A stretch of DNA of 64,000 bases, taken from the NCBI RefSeq assembly GCF_000369045.1, contig NZ_KB849797.1, positions 204,844 through 268,843 of the forward strand. Reading direction: 5' to 3'. The notes under the pieces are model-generated. The model saw nothing but the letters and a program-made list of their open reading frames with translations. It did not search any database and was not told the DNA's origin. The position numbers and the translations under genes are program-made. Shown here one piece after another: positions 8,458 to 16,975 of the stretch (the first letter of the stretch is position 1; every line of letters starts with the position of its first letter). The stretch is from Acinetobacter pittii ATCC 19004 = CIP 70.29 (GTDB taxonomy: Bacteria; Pseudomonadota; Gammaproteobacteria; Pseudomonadales; Moraxellaceae).

Positions 8458-10368
8458 ATGGCCTATATTACCCTAAGGGATGTCCAACTTGCTTTTGGCG
8501 GACCTGCCCTGCTCGATGGCGCGAACTTTAATCTAGAACGTGGCGAACGAGTCTGTTTAATTGGGCGTAATGGTGAAGGTAAGTCTACTTTACTTAAACT
8601 GATCGAGGGAAGCCTATTACCAGATTCTGGTGAAGTTTCCATTCAAAATGGTTTAACAGTTTCAATGTTAGCCCAAGACGTTCCAATGGATTCAGGTAAG
8701 GTTGCTGACATTGTCGCAGATGGTGCAGGAGAAGCTGCCGAAGTACTCAGAGCTTATCATGAAGCAACTGATGCTTGTATGCTGGGAGATATGGAAGCTT
8801 GTGACCGTATGGGCAACCTACAGCATAAGCTCGACCAACTCGACGGCTGGGCACTCGAAAACAAGGTCAATGCCCTGTTAAGTAAAATGGGACTCGATCC
8901 AAATGCAGATTTGGCAGATCTTTCAGGTGGACGTAAACGCCGTGTTTTACTTGCTCGTGCTCTTTTAACGCAGCCAGACGTATTACTTCTAGACGAACCA
9001 ACCAACCATTTAGATGTTGAAAGTATTGAGTGGCTAGAAAAATTCCTACTCGATCAAAATAATTTAACACTTTTATTTATCTCGCATGACCGCTCTTTTG
9101 TAGATAGCATTGCGACTCGAATTGTTGAACTTGACCGTGGCATCCTACGTGGCTACGAAGGCAACTATTCACGTTATTTAGAGCTTAAAGCTCAGCAAAT
9201 GGAAGCAGAAGAGAAACAAAATGCTTTATTTGATAAAAAGTTAGCTGAAGAAGAAGCTTGGATTCGCCAAGGGATTAAAGCTCGTCGTACGCGTAACGAA
9301 GGCCGTGTGCGCGCCTTAAAAGCTTTACGTGAAGAATCGAAAGCTCGCCGTTCACAACAAGGCAAAGTGAGCATGGCGACTCAAGAAGCAAATCGCTCTG
9401 GTAAATTAGTATTTGATATTGAGCACCTAAGTGTATCTTATGATGATAAGCCACTGATTAAAGATTTCTCTACACTAGTCATGCGTGGTGACCGTATTGG
9501 CCTAGTAGGTGATAATGGTGTCGGTAAAACGACGTTAATTAAAGCCATTTTAGGTGAAATCGAGCACGGTGGTTCTGTTAAGACAGGTACACAATTAGAA
9601 GTAGCCTATTTTGATCAATTACGTAATGCCTTAGACCTTGAAAAGACAGTGATGGCAAACGTTTCAGAAGGCTCTGACTTTGTTGATGTAAACGGTAATC
9701 GTCGACATATCTATAGCTATCTACAAGACTTCTTGTTTTCACCTGAACGTGCACGTACACCAGTAAAAGCCCTTTCTGGTGGTGAGCGTAACCGTATTTT
9801 ACTTGCTAAATTACTGCTTAAACCATCGAACCTGATTGTGATGGACGAACCAACCAACGACTTGGACATGGTGACTCTTGAACTACTTGAAGAGATGCTT
9901 TCTGAATATAAAGGTACTCTATTACTCATTTCGCATGACCGTGCATTTATGGACAATGTCGTAACATCAACTTGGGTCTTTGATGGTAAAGGTAATATTG
10001 CAGAGTACATTGGTGGCTACCAAGACTATTTGCAGCAGCGTCCAGATGATAAAGTCGTAGACCAAAAGTCTGACGTAAAAAAAGCTCAGGCAAAAGCCGA
10101 AGCTGAAAAAGCCGCAGCACAAAGTAATGTTAAAAAGGTCAAACTGAGTTATAAAGACCAACGTGAACTTGAGCAACTTCCTGCCGAAATCGAGAAACTG
10201 GAAGTTGAACAAGCAGAACTTTCTGACAAGCTGGCAGATGGTTCATGGTTTGTCAGTAATGCCGATGAAGCAACCAAAGCAAGTCAGCGTCTCGCAGAAA
10301 TTGAAGAGGTATTACTTGAAAAATTAGAACGCTGGGATGAACTTGAACAAATGAGCAAAGGAAATTAA
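8458..10368 (+). CDS. uup: ABC-F family ATPase Uup
   Basis: A soluble tandem-ATPase of the ABC-F group, 636 residues. Domain 1 has Walker A GRNGEGKST (36-44), signature LSGGRKRR and Walker B LLLDEPTNHLD. Domain 2 has GDNGVGKTT, LSGGERNR and VMDEPTNDLD. The linker between them is highly charged, and the C-terminal part is a Lys/Glu-rich coiled coil (from about residue 540), the DNA- or ribosome-binding tail typical of Uup. There are no membrane segments. Uup is linked to ribosome function and to suppression of precise transposon excision in E. coli. Followed by a strong terminator, so it is monocistronic. Confidence 0.95.
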   Translation: MAYITLRDVQLAFGGPALLDGANFNLERGERVCLIGRNGEGKSTLLKLIEGSLLPDSGEVSIQNGLTVSMLAQDVPMDSGKVADIVADGAGEAAEVLRAYHEATDACMLGDMEACDRMGNLQHKLDQLDGWALENKVNALLSKMGLDPNADLADLSGGRKRRVLLARALLTQPDVLLLDEPTNHLDVESIEWLEKFLLDQNNLTLLFISHDRSFVDSIATRIVELDRGILRGYEGNYSRYLELKAQQMEAEEKQNALFDKKLAEEEAWIRQGIKARRTRNEGRVRALKALREESKARRSQQGKVSMATQEANRSGKLVFDIEHLSVSYDDKPLIKDFSTLVMRGDRIGLVGDNGVGKTTLIKAILGEIEHGGSVKTGTQLEVAYFDQLRNALDLEKTVMANVSEGSDFVDVNGNRRHIYSYLQDFLFSPERARTPVKALSGGERNRILLAKLLLKPSNLIVMDEPTNDLDMVTLELLEEMLSEYKGTLLLISHDRAFMDNVVTSTWVFDGKGNIAEYIGGYQDYLQQRPDDKVVDQKSDVKKAQAKAEAEKAAAQSNVKKVKLSYKDQRELEQLPAEIEKLEVEQAELSDKLADGSWFVSNADEATKASQRLAEIEEVLLEKLERWDELEQMSKGN

Positions 10369-10395
10369 TTCACTTTTATTTCCTTTAAAGTAAGT

Positions 10396-10428
10396 AAAAA
10401 AGCCTCCTTAAATTAAGGGGGCTTTTTT
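10396..10428 (+). terminator. Terminator after uup
   Basis: The stem AGCCTCCTT/AAGGGGGCT (one G-T type mismatch) is followed by TTTTTT, 30 bp past the uup stop. Confidence 0.85.
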
Positions 10429-10592
10429 CAGAATATCTATAAATTTTTAAAGCAAAAAAGCTATAAAAAGTACATGATAAGTGATTAAGTTTAGTTAGAC
10501 TTAATAGTTTTAAATAACACTCTGATTGAATATAAGACTTATAAAAATAATTATGTTATATCTACCAATATAATAATATTCGAGTATTTTTC

Positions 10593-11225
10593 ATGCTAGA
10601 TCTTTCTCAAATTTTAGCATTCGGATTAATCTGTTTGGCAATGGTGCTCACCCCTGGCCCAAACATGATTTATCTTATTTCTCGTTCAATTTGCCAAGGA
10701 AAAATGGCGGGATTTATTTCACTCGCTGGCGTTGGCGTTGGCTTCGTATTTTATATGCTTTGCGCTTCTTTCGGGATTACAGCGCTTATTGTTGCAGTTC
10801 CTTATGCTTACGACACCATACGTATTGCAGGAGCAATTTATTTACTCTGGCTAGCATGGAAAGCGCTACGTCCCAATGCATCCCCAATTTTTGATGTAAA
10901 ACAATTATCAGTAGACTCTCCAGCTAAACTATTTTTAATGGGTTTTGCTACAAATCTACTTAATCCTAAAATTGCGATTATGTATTTATCGTTATTGCCA
11001 CAATTTATTCACCCACAACAAGGCAGTATTTTATGGCAATCCATTCAACTCGGTACTATTCAAATTTTTGTTAGCGTCTCGGTAAATGCGTTAATTGTAC
11101 TTTCCGCGGGTAGCATTGCCCTTTTTCTTCAACAAAAGCCTCTTTGGGCAAATATACAACGCTGGCTTATGGGAACGGTGTTAGCTGGTCTTGCTGTTCG
11201 CATTCTTTTAGAAAATCGTCGATAA
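10593..11225 (+). CDS. LysE-family (RhtB-like) amino-acid exporter
   Basis: Inner-membrane exporter of 210 residues with about six hydrophobic segments. The N-terminal signature TPGPNMIYLISRS is characteristic of LysE/RhtB proteins, and the conserved NLLNPKIAIMYLSLLPQF follows mid-protein. The family exports amino acids such as lysine, homoserine or threonine; the substrate here cannot be named from sequence. It stands alone in an AT-rich setting, 110 bp before the acyltransferase gene on the same strand. Confidence 0.9.
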   Translation: MLDLSQILAFGLICLAMVLTPGPNMIYLISRSICQGKMAGFISLAGVGVGFVFYMLCASFGITALIVAVPYAYDTIRIAGAIYLLWLAWKALRPNASPIFDVKQLSVDSPAKLFLMGFATNLLNPKIAIMYLSLLPQFIHPQQGSILWQSIQLGTIQIFVSVSVNALIVLSAGSIALFLQQKPLWANIQRWLMGTVLAGLAVRILLENRR

Positions 11226-11335
11226 CCGCGTTTTACTTCCTCATCTTAACCACTCAATTCAACAGTGTATTACGACGATAAATTCAGTTCGTGATACACT
11301 TTTGCCAGTTTTAATTTTGAATTCTTTATATCGTT

Positions 11336-12271
11336 ATGAGCCAAAAGCAGACTTATACGCCCGGTGAATTTCAATGGTCCTTTTTATTACCTAAATATTG
11401 GGGTATTTGGATTGCCATTGTTTTTTTAATGCTTTTGGCTATTTTACCATGGGCAATTCAGTGGCGTCTGGCTCATGGCTTAGCAAATCTTGCTTGGAGA
11501 TATTTAAAATCTCGCCGAAAAACAACTATTCGTAATTTAGAAGTCTGCTTTCCCGAATGGTCAGCCGAAAAAGTACAGCAACAAGCTAAGCAAGTTTTTG
11601 TAGATATGATGCTTGGTGTGTTTGAGACATTAAACGCATGGTATAAGCCTTACTGGTTTAAAAACCGTGTCACCATTGAAGGCTTAGAACACATTACCAA
11701 TGCTCAAGCTCAGGGCAAAGGTGTTTTATTATTGGGTACTCACAGCACGCTTCTTGATGCTGGCGGCTATGTTTGTGCTCAGTATTTTGAACCAGATGTT
11801 GTCTATCGACCTCAAAATAACCCATTGCTCGATATGCTGATTTATCGTTGCCGTGGCACCATTTATAAAGCACAAATCGACCATGATGATATGCGTGGTT
11901 TAATTCGTCACCTTAAAGATGGCGATGCCATTTGGTATAGCCCCGATCAAGACTTTGGACTCAAGCAAGGGGTGATGGCACCATTCTTTGGCGTACCAGC
12001 GGCCACAGTAACTGCTCATCGTCGTTTACTAAAAATCTCTAAGGCAGTTGCCGTTCCTTTATATTTTTATCGTCACGGTGATGTACAGGACCCTAAATAT
12101 CATATTTTGATTGAACCTGCGGTAGACAATATGCCAACTGAAGATGAAGTCGATGATGCAACTCGAGTTAATAAAATTATTGAAAATCAGCTTCGCATCG
12201 CACCGACTCAATATATGTGGTTCCATCGTCGTTTTAAGACACGTCCTGAGGGATATGAAGAGATTTATTAA
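11336..12271 (+). CDS. Lipid A late acyltransferase, LpxL/LpxM (HtrB/MsbB) family
   Basis: Inner-membrane enzyme that transfers a secondary acyl chain from acyl-ACP to a lipid A precursor. The 311-residue protein has one N-terminal membrane helix (about residues 22-40) and the catalytic motif HSTLLD (His136-Asp141, the HX4D box), followed by conserved blocks such as YRPQNNPLLD and WYSPDQDFG. These identify the family; sequence alone does not decide between LpxL and LpxM. The next gene on the same strand is a GT4 glycosyltransferase, consistent with envelope glycolipid assembly, although a structured repeat separates the two. Confidence 0.9.
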   Translation: MSQKQTYTPGEFQWSFLLPKYWGIWIAIVFLMLLAILPWAIQWRLAHGLANLAWRYLKSRRKTTIRNLEVCFPEWSAEKVQQQAKQVFVDMMLGVFETLNAWYKPYWFKNRVTIEGLEHITNAQAQGKGVLLLGTHSTLLDAGGYVCAQYFEPDVVYRPQNNPLLDMLIYRCRGTIYKAQIDHDDMRGLIRHLKDGDAIWYSPDQDFGLKQGVMAPFFGVPAATVTAHRRLLKISKAVAVPLYFYRHGDVQDPKYHILIEPAVDNMPTEDEVDDATRVNKIIENQLRIAPTQYMWFHRRFKTRPEGYEEIY

Positions 12272-12536
12272 GATAACGCTGTAATGATTTTAAATTGATG
12301 ACAGACACAGCCTTAATTTAAAGTGAAATTCAAATACTATCCAATAGGCAGACCTTACTTTTTAAGGATAAAAAGTAAGCAAAAATCCTTTGTTCCGCTG
12401 ATGTTACCTCCTTGTAACACAGCGAAACAGCGACATCCATGTCGCTAGCACGATAGTAAATTCCGGATAATGATTTAGTTTGAAATGATGTATCTATAGA
12501 TGGTACATCTTTTATAAATGTATAAGGCAAAAAACA
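12272..12536. other. Intergenic gap holding structured repeat copy A
   Basis: The 265-bp gap between the acyltransferase and glycosyltransferase genes contains copy A of the three-hairpin element (12344-12464) and probably the glycosyltransferase promoter. No convincing coding sequence is present. Confidence 0.6.
12344..12464 (+). repeat. Dispersed structured element, copy A
   Basis: An intergenic element of about 121 bp, seen again at 62861. Hairpin 1: CTTACTTTTT (12354-12363), loop AAGGAT, AAAAAGTAAG (12370-12379). Next comes ATCCTT (12385-12390), complementary to that loop. Hairpin 2: CGCTG, bulged A, TGTTAC, loop CTCCTT, GTAACA, CAGCG (12396-12424). Hairpin 3: AGCGAC, loop ATCCAT, GTCGCT (12429-12446). 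The other copy differs in stem bases in a paired manner. It encodes no protein and no transposase is near. Confidence 0.8.
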
Positions 12537-13637
12537 ATGAAAGTGATGCAACTTCTCCCAGAACTCAATAGCGGTGGCGTAGAACGCGGCACACTAGAAA
12601 TTGCACGTGCACTGGTTGCACAAGGCCATCAATCTCTGGTTGTGTCTAATGGCGGACGATTAGTGTCTCAACTTGAAGCTGAAGGTTCTATTCACTTAAC
12701 GCTACCAATTCATAAAAAATCACTTTCAAGCTTGTGGCAAATTCGTTCTTTACGTCGGCTGATTGAACAGCATCAACCTGATATTGTTCATGTGCGCTCT
12801 CGTGTACCAGCTTGGCTTACTCACTTTGCCTTAAGAAAAATACCTGCAAACAAACGCCCTCACCTCATTAGCACTGTACATGGTTTCTATTCGGTTAATC
12901 GTTATAGTGCCATTATGACTCAAGCTGAAAAAGTGATTGCTGTTTCTGACAGCGTGGTTAAATACATCACTGACCATTATAAAAACTGTCCACCGCAAGA
13001 TATTGTGCGGATTTATCGAGGCATTGACCCTGCCGCTTTTCCACATAATTACCAGCCCTCAGCACAGTGGTTTAACCAAGTTTTTAATGACTTTCCTGAG
13101 CTTGAAAATAAGTTTTTACTTTGCTTACCTGGTCGTATTACACGCTTAAAGGGGCATGAAAGTTTAATTGAACTGATGCAACAACTTCAGTCGCAATATC
13201 CTCAGCTACATGCGGTTGTTGTCGGTGGTGCTGATGCCAAAAAGCAAGCTTACTTAAGTGAATTGCAAAGTACTATTCAAAGTAAAGGGCTCGCAGATAA
13301 AATTACCTTCGTAGGTCATCGCTCAGATATTCGGGAATGGCTCGCTTTTAGCGATATTGTGCTCTCTCTATCCAATCAAGCCGAAACATTCGGTAGAACA
13401 GCCTTAGAAGCACTTTCAGTGGGTTCGCCAGTGGTTGGCTGGAACCGTGGCGGTGTTGCCGAGATTTTATCGAATGTATACCCCCAAGGTCTTGTTGAAG
13501 CAGAAAATGAAAAAGCATTAATCGAGACTGTGAAAAAGCATATTGAACAACCTCAAATCGTTGCTCCTGTCACTATGTTTAGCTTAAAAGATATGTGTGA
13601 TCAAACACTAGAACTTTATCAACGCGTTTTGAAATAA
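12537..13637 (+). CDS. GT4-type glycosyltransferase
   Basis: GT-B fold glycosyltransferase of 366 residues. The N-terminal acceptor domain starts with LLPELNSGGVERGTLEIARAL (glycine-rich loop), and the C-terminal nucleotide-sugar domain holds LPGRITRLKGHE and the family motif AETFGRTALEALSVGSPVVG, which contains the conserved EX7E. There is no membrane segment, so it should act on the cytoplasmic face. The neighbouring lipid A acyltransferase suggests lipooligosaccharide core or another envelope glycan as the acceptor, but this is context only. It converges on the symporter gene with a shared terminator. Confidence 0.9.
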   Translation: MKVMQLLPELNSGGVERGTLEIARALVAQGHQSLVVSNGGRLVSQLEAEGSIHLTLPIHKKSLSSLWQIRSLRRLIEQHQPDIVHVRSRVPAWLTHFALRKIPANKRPHLISTVHGFYSVNRYSAIMTQAEKVIAVSDSVVKYITDHYKNCPPQDIVRIYRGIDPAAFPHNYQPSAQWFNQVFNDFPELENKFLLCLPGRITRLKGHESLIELMQQLQSQYPQLHAVVVGGADAKKQAYLSELQSTIQSKGLADKITFVGHRSDIREWLAFSDIVLSLSNQAETFGRTALEALSVGSPVVGWNRGGVAEILSNVYPQGLVEAENEKALIETVKKHIEQPQIVAPVTMFSLKDMCDQTLELYQRVLK

Positions 13638-13644
13638 CCCAATA

Positions 13645-13673
13645 AAAAACCCGCGATATTCGCGGGTTTTTTT
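13645..13673. terminator. Bidirectional terminator
   Basis: The stem AACCCGCG/CGCGGGTT has loop ATATT with A-run before and T-run after, between the convergent glycosyltransferase and symporter genes. Confidence 0.9.
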
Positions 13674-13693
13674 ACAACTAAAAGAAAGCTATC

Positions 13694-14980
13694 TTATTTA
13701 AATGTTGCTTCATAAGCGGCAGCTTTTTCAGAGTCGTATTGTTTTTCCCATTTACTGATTACAAGTACAGCAAGTGCGTTACCAACAACGTTCAAAGCAG
13801 TACGAGCCATATCCATAATACGGTCAACACCAGCAATAAATGCTAAGCCTTCAAGCGGGATACCAACAGTATGTAAAGTTGCTAATAGGACAACAAATGA
13901 TACGCCAGGAACACCAGCAATACCTTTAGAAGTAATCATCAAAGTAATAACCAAGATTACCTGTTGACCGATTGACATATCTATACCATAAAGCTGTGCA
14001 ATAAAGATTGCTGCGATACTTTGGTAAAGTGTAGAACCGTCGAGGTTAAATGAATAACCTGTTGGGATCACAAAACTGGAAATTGCTTTTGGCGCACCGT
14101 AAGCTTCCATTTTTTGCATAATACGTGGTAAAACTGTTTCCGAGCTTGCTGTTGAGAATGCTAAAATCAATTCATCTTTTAAAATCTTAAACAAGATAAA
14201 GATGTTGATTCCAAACATTTTTGCGGTAATACCCAAAACCACAAAAGCAAAGAAAAAGATAGCAGCATAAACCAACACTACCAATTTAGCTAATGGAATG
14301 AGTGAAGTAAAACCGAAGTTAGCAACAGTTACTGCGATTAAACCAAACACACCCACAGGTGCATATTTCATGATGATGTGCGTTACACGGAACATCGTTT
14401 CTGAAACTGCATGAAACACATTTAACAATGGGTCTTTAGTAGTTGCTGGCAATGAAGACAGACCAATACCAAACAACACAGCAAAGAAAATCACAGGCAA
14501 CATTTCACCGTGTGCCATAGAGTTAACAATATTGGTTGGAATCATGGACAAAATTGTCTGTACCAATCCATGTGACTGAGAACCAACTTCTTGAGCTGTA
14601 TGCTGATATTGCGAAATATCAGTCGTCACTAACATCGCTTTATCTACACCAGCACCTGGTTGGAAAATATTTGCCGCAACCAAACCAACTAAAATAGCGA
14701 TAGTCGTAATAATTTCAAAATAGAGAATGGTTTTAAAACCAAGTCGCCCTAAACTTTTCGTACTGCCAACACCTGCAATACCTAAAATCAAGGTAGAGAA
14801 AACAATTGGAATAACAATCATTTTAATCAGGCTAATAAAGATCTTACCGAGTGGGGCAAGAACATTATTCACAATACTGTCTCTGATTTCAGGCTGGTTA
14901 TGTAAAACAGCCCCGACAACTATCCCTAGGATTAAAGCAATTAAAATTTGCCAAGCAAGGCTAAATTTAAAATTCTTCAT
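13694..14980 (-). CDS. Dicarboxylate/amino acid:cation symporter (DAACS, GltP/DctA-like)
   Basis: Secondary transporter for C4-dicarboxylates or glutamate/aspartate driven by H+ or Na+. The 428 residues show eight or more hydrophobic segments, the serine-rich hairpin (AFSTASSETVLPRIM) and the substrate/cation motif SFNLDGSTLY, and a NVVGNALAVLV helix near the end. I start at the ATG at 14980, which has AAGGA about 8 bases upstream; an upstream ATG at 14998 has no such signal. The symbol is left blank because GltP and DctA types are hard to separate here. A long leader with paired segments precedes it. Confidence 0.9.
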   Translation of the reverse strand: MKNFKFSLAWQILIALILGIVVGAVLHNQPEIRDSIVNNVLAPLGKIFISLIKMIVIPIVFSTLILGIAGVGSTKSLGRLGFKTILYFEIITTIAILVGLVAANIFQPGAGVDKAMLVTTDISQYQHTAQEVGSQSHGLVQTILSMIPTNIVNSMAHGEMLPVIFFAVLFGIGLSSLPATTKDPLLNVFHAVSETMFRVTHIIMKYAPVGVFGLIAVTVANFGFTSLIPLAKLVVLVYAAIFFFAFVVLGITAKMFGINIFILFKILKDELILAFSTASSETVLPRIMQKMEAYGAPKAISSFVIPTGYSFNLDGSTLYQSIAAIFIAQLYGIDMSIGQQVILVITLMITSKGIAGVPGVSFVVLLATLHTVGIPLEGLAFIAGVDRIMDMARTALNVVGNALAVLVISKWEKQYDSEKAAAYEATFK

Positions 14981-15106
14981 AAGACAATCCTTATGCACCG
15001 CAAAGTATCAAATATGAGAGGGAGAAGACCACTAACTAAGAGTGAAACCTCAACATGCACACTAATTCCCAAACAGAAATTTAAATGTACAAACAAATCA
15101 CAACCC

Positions 15107-15165
15107 GCCGATCCGGCGAAGTAAAAAACAATGCCTGTTGACGATCCAACATGTCAACGATCGGC
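15107..15165. promoter_or_regulatory. Structured leader segment upstream of the symporter
   Basis: GCCGATC (15107-15113) pairs with GATCGGC (15159-15165), and GTTGAC (15137-15142) with the adjoining GTCAAC (15153-15158). TGTTG/CAACA offers a competing small hairpin. It lies 130-190 bp upstream of the symporter start. A regulatory role is inference. Confidence 0.4.
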
Positions 15166-15424
15166 ACATTCTATTGAGATTTATTAATTAAACAACCCCA
15201 ATTTATCTTTAAATAAATCAAAGCCTATATTTATTCCTTAATAAACTATAAAAACAAAAACTTAGATAAAAAAAATTTTATATCTTTTTTCACTAAAAAT
15301 TGCGCAGATGTATATGAAAACATATGGAGGCTTAACGCGAATTAAATAGATTTTAAAAATAAGATAAACTTGGAAATATTTATGTGATTTGCAATAAATT
15401 TAATAAGGTATATAAAAATATCAA

Positions 15425-15455
15425 CCCGAGTTCTGCGTCCTGCAAAACTCGGGTA
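15425..15455 (-). terminator. Strong hairpin, possible terminator of the EEP-gene transcript
   Basis: CCCGAGTT and AACTCGGG pair, with an inner TGC/GCA extension. On the minus strand a T-rich stretch (GATATTTTTATA) follows. It sits about 230 nt past the EEP-family stop codon, so it may end a long 3' UTR or a separate small RNA. Confidence 0.5.
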
Positions 15456-15678
15456 AATGAGGTTGTGCTTTCAGGTTAATAATTATTTTTATCGTTTCCG
15501 TTCCAACATCTGATCCGTGATGCTATTCCATATCAGCGTTATGTATCCTTACGTGGGATTATCCATTCCCGGTTCCGTGTGCCGATGAATGTAGAATAAG
15601 GTTTTTATAACCCTCTGCCTATTCGCCCTAGACTCAAATCTTTGTACGATATTGCTTACATCACTTTTTATATTCTTT

Positions 15679-16788
15679 TTATTTATAAGGCTGTGCAATT
15701 TTATCAGTTACTACTTTTTCTTCAGCTTCAGCCTTTGCAATTCCTTCTTGGATGGCTCTTTGCGCCTCTTCTTCATCATCTTGAGTTTGTTCCAGTTCCT
15801 CTTGAATATGCTCAAATATTCGACCAGTCTGCAAAACCACATAGACAGGAAAATGATCAGATCCAATATGAGGTAAACGCTGCATCTTCACTAAACCGAA
15901 GTCTGTACTATGGAAAATATGGTCTAAAGACCAGCGCAATAAAGGATAGTCCGCATGAAAAGTATTAATAAAATGTCGCCCAACACGCGGGTCAAGCAAT
16001 CCACTAATCCGTTGAAATAACCGTGTAGTACGTGACCAAGCTACATCGTTTAAATCTCCCATCACAATACAGCTTTCATCTAGATCTTTAATTTGGTCGC
16101 CCACAATTAAAAGTTCAGCATCGCGTAGAGTTGAATCCTTCGCCTCAGTTGGACTAGGTGGCTTAGGATGCAAACAATAGAGTTGAACTGGCATACCAGA
16201 TCGTAAAGTCACAGTTGTATGAATAGAGGGAATTTCATCACTGAGAATAAATTTAACTTCAGTATTTGATAAAGGTAGACGGCTATATAAATGCATGCCG
16301 TAGAGGTTATCTAAGGGTACAGGAACGCGATAAGGATAGTCACTTTCAATCTCTCTTAAAGCATTTTCCCATGTCGTATCGCTTTCCAATGTAAGTAGTA
16401 AATCTGGTTTTAATGTCCTGATCTGTTCAAGCAATAAATGATACTTATCATTAGGAGTAAGGACATTCGATACGATTAATGAAATCTGCTTTTGTGGATC
16501 TAATTGAGACGTCTTCACCTGTTTAACCTGTTTTTTCCAAAACAAGGTATAGGGCAAAATCATTTTAAGCTGATAGGCAATGGCAGCAATGAGCGCAGCC
16601 AGCACGACTTCACGCCAGAGATTCCATTCGGTTGGCCAAAACAGCATTCCTATAAAAGCTAAAAGACCAACAAATAGAATCTGCAACCTAGGAAAATCGG
16701 CACCACGAAACCACCACTCATCACGAGGAATAAGTGACCAGAAACTTAACCAAATCACCAGACCAGCTAGAACTTCGATATAAATCAT
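15679..16788 (-). CDS. Endonuclease/exonuclease/phosphatase (EEP) family membrane protein
   Basis: A 369-residue protein with N-terminal membrane helices (three hydrophobic stretches in residues 1-90) and a C-terminal EEP domain. EEP motifs visible: LIVSNVL at the first strand, LLTLESDTTWE (metal-binding Glu), VMGDLNDVAWS (GDxN box) and HIGSDHFPVYV (SDH box). It is likely a metal-dependent phosphodiesterase facing the periplasm; substrate unknown. The last 50 residues form an acidic, Glu/Gln-rich helix (EHIQEELEQTQDDEEEAQ). It is divergent from asd. Confidence 0.85.
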   Translation of the reverse strand: MIYIEVLAGLVIWLSFWSLIPRDEWWFRGADFPRLQILFVGLLAFIGMLFWPTEWNLWREVVLAALIAAIAYQLKMILPYTLFWKKQVKQVKTSQLDPQKQISLIVSNVLTPNDKYHLLLEQIRTLKPDLLLTLESDTTWENALREIESDYPYRVPVPLDNLYGMHLYSRLPLSNTEVKFILSDEIPSIHTTVTLRSGMPVQLYCLHPKPPSPTEAKDSTLRDAELLIVGDQIKDLDESCIVMGDLNDVAWSRTTRLFQRISGLLDPRVGRHFINTFHADYPLLRWSLDHIFHSTDFGLVKMQRLPHIGSDHFPVYVVLQTGRIFEHIQEELEQTQDDEEEAQRAIQEGIAKAEAEEKVVTDKIAQPYK

Positions 16789-16975
16789 TGAATTTTCTCT
16801 TTTAAGATGATTTGTTTTTTAAAGTTTTTGTCATCTTTATCAATTTTGTATGTAACATAAACAAGATATTCTACTCAATAAAGATGGTGTTTTGTTTCTG
16901 TAACGCTTGCAGTTGTGGACACTTTTGATACACTCAACTCCCCCTAACAATTTTAACGCACCGAGGCAAAATGAC

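Larger units (their letters stand above)
14981..15678. other. Long intergenic region with two structured segments
   Basis: About 700 bp between the symporter start and the end of the EEP-family gene. It contains (a) a nested palindromic segment at 15107-15165, (b) a very AT-rich stretch at about 15180-15420, and (c) a less AT-rich 220-bp stretch at 15420-15640 opened by a strong hairpin. I find no credible reading frame. The symporter promoter should lie in its left part. Confidence 0.6.

Noticed and set aside
12330..12551. 73-codon minus-strand frame over element copy A
   Set aside because: It is produced by the palindromic element and overlaps the glycosyltransferase start; no protein features.
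15642..15968. 108-codon plus-strand frame antisense to the EEP gene
   Set aside because: It overlaps the well-supported EEP coding frame and has no family motif.
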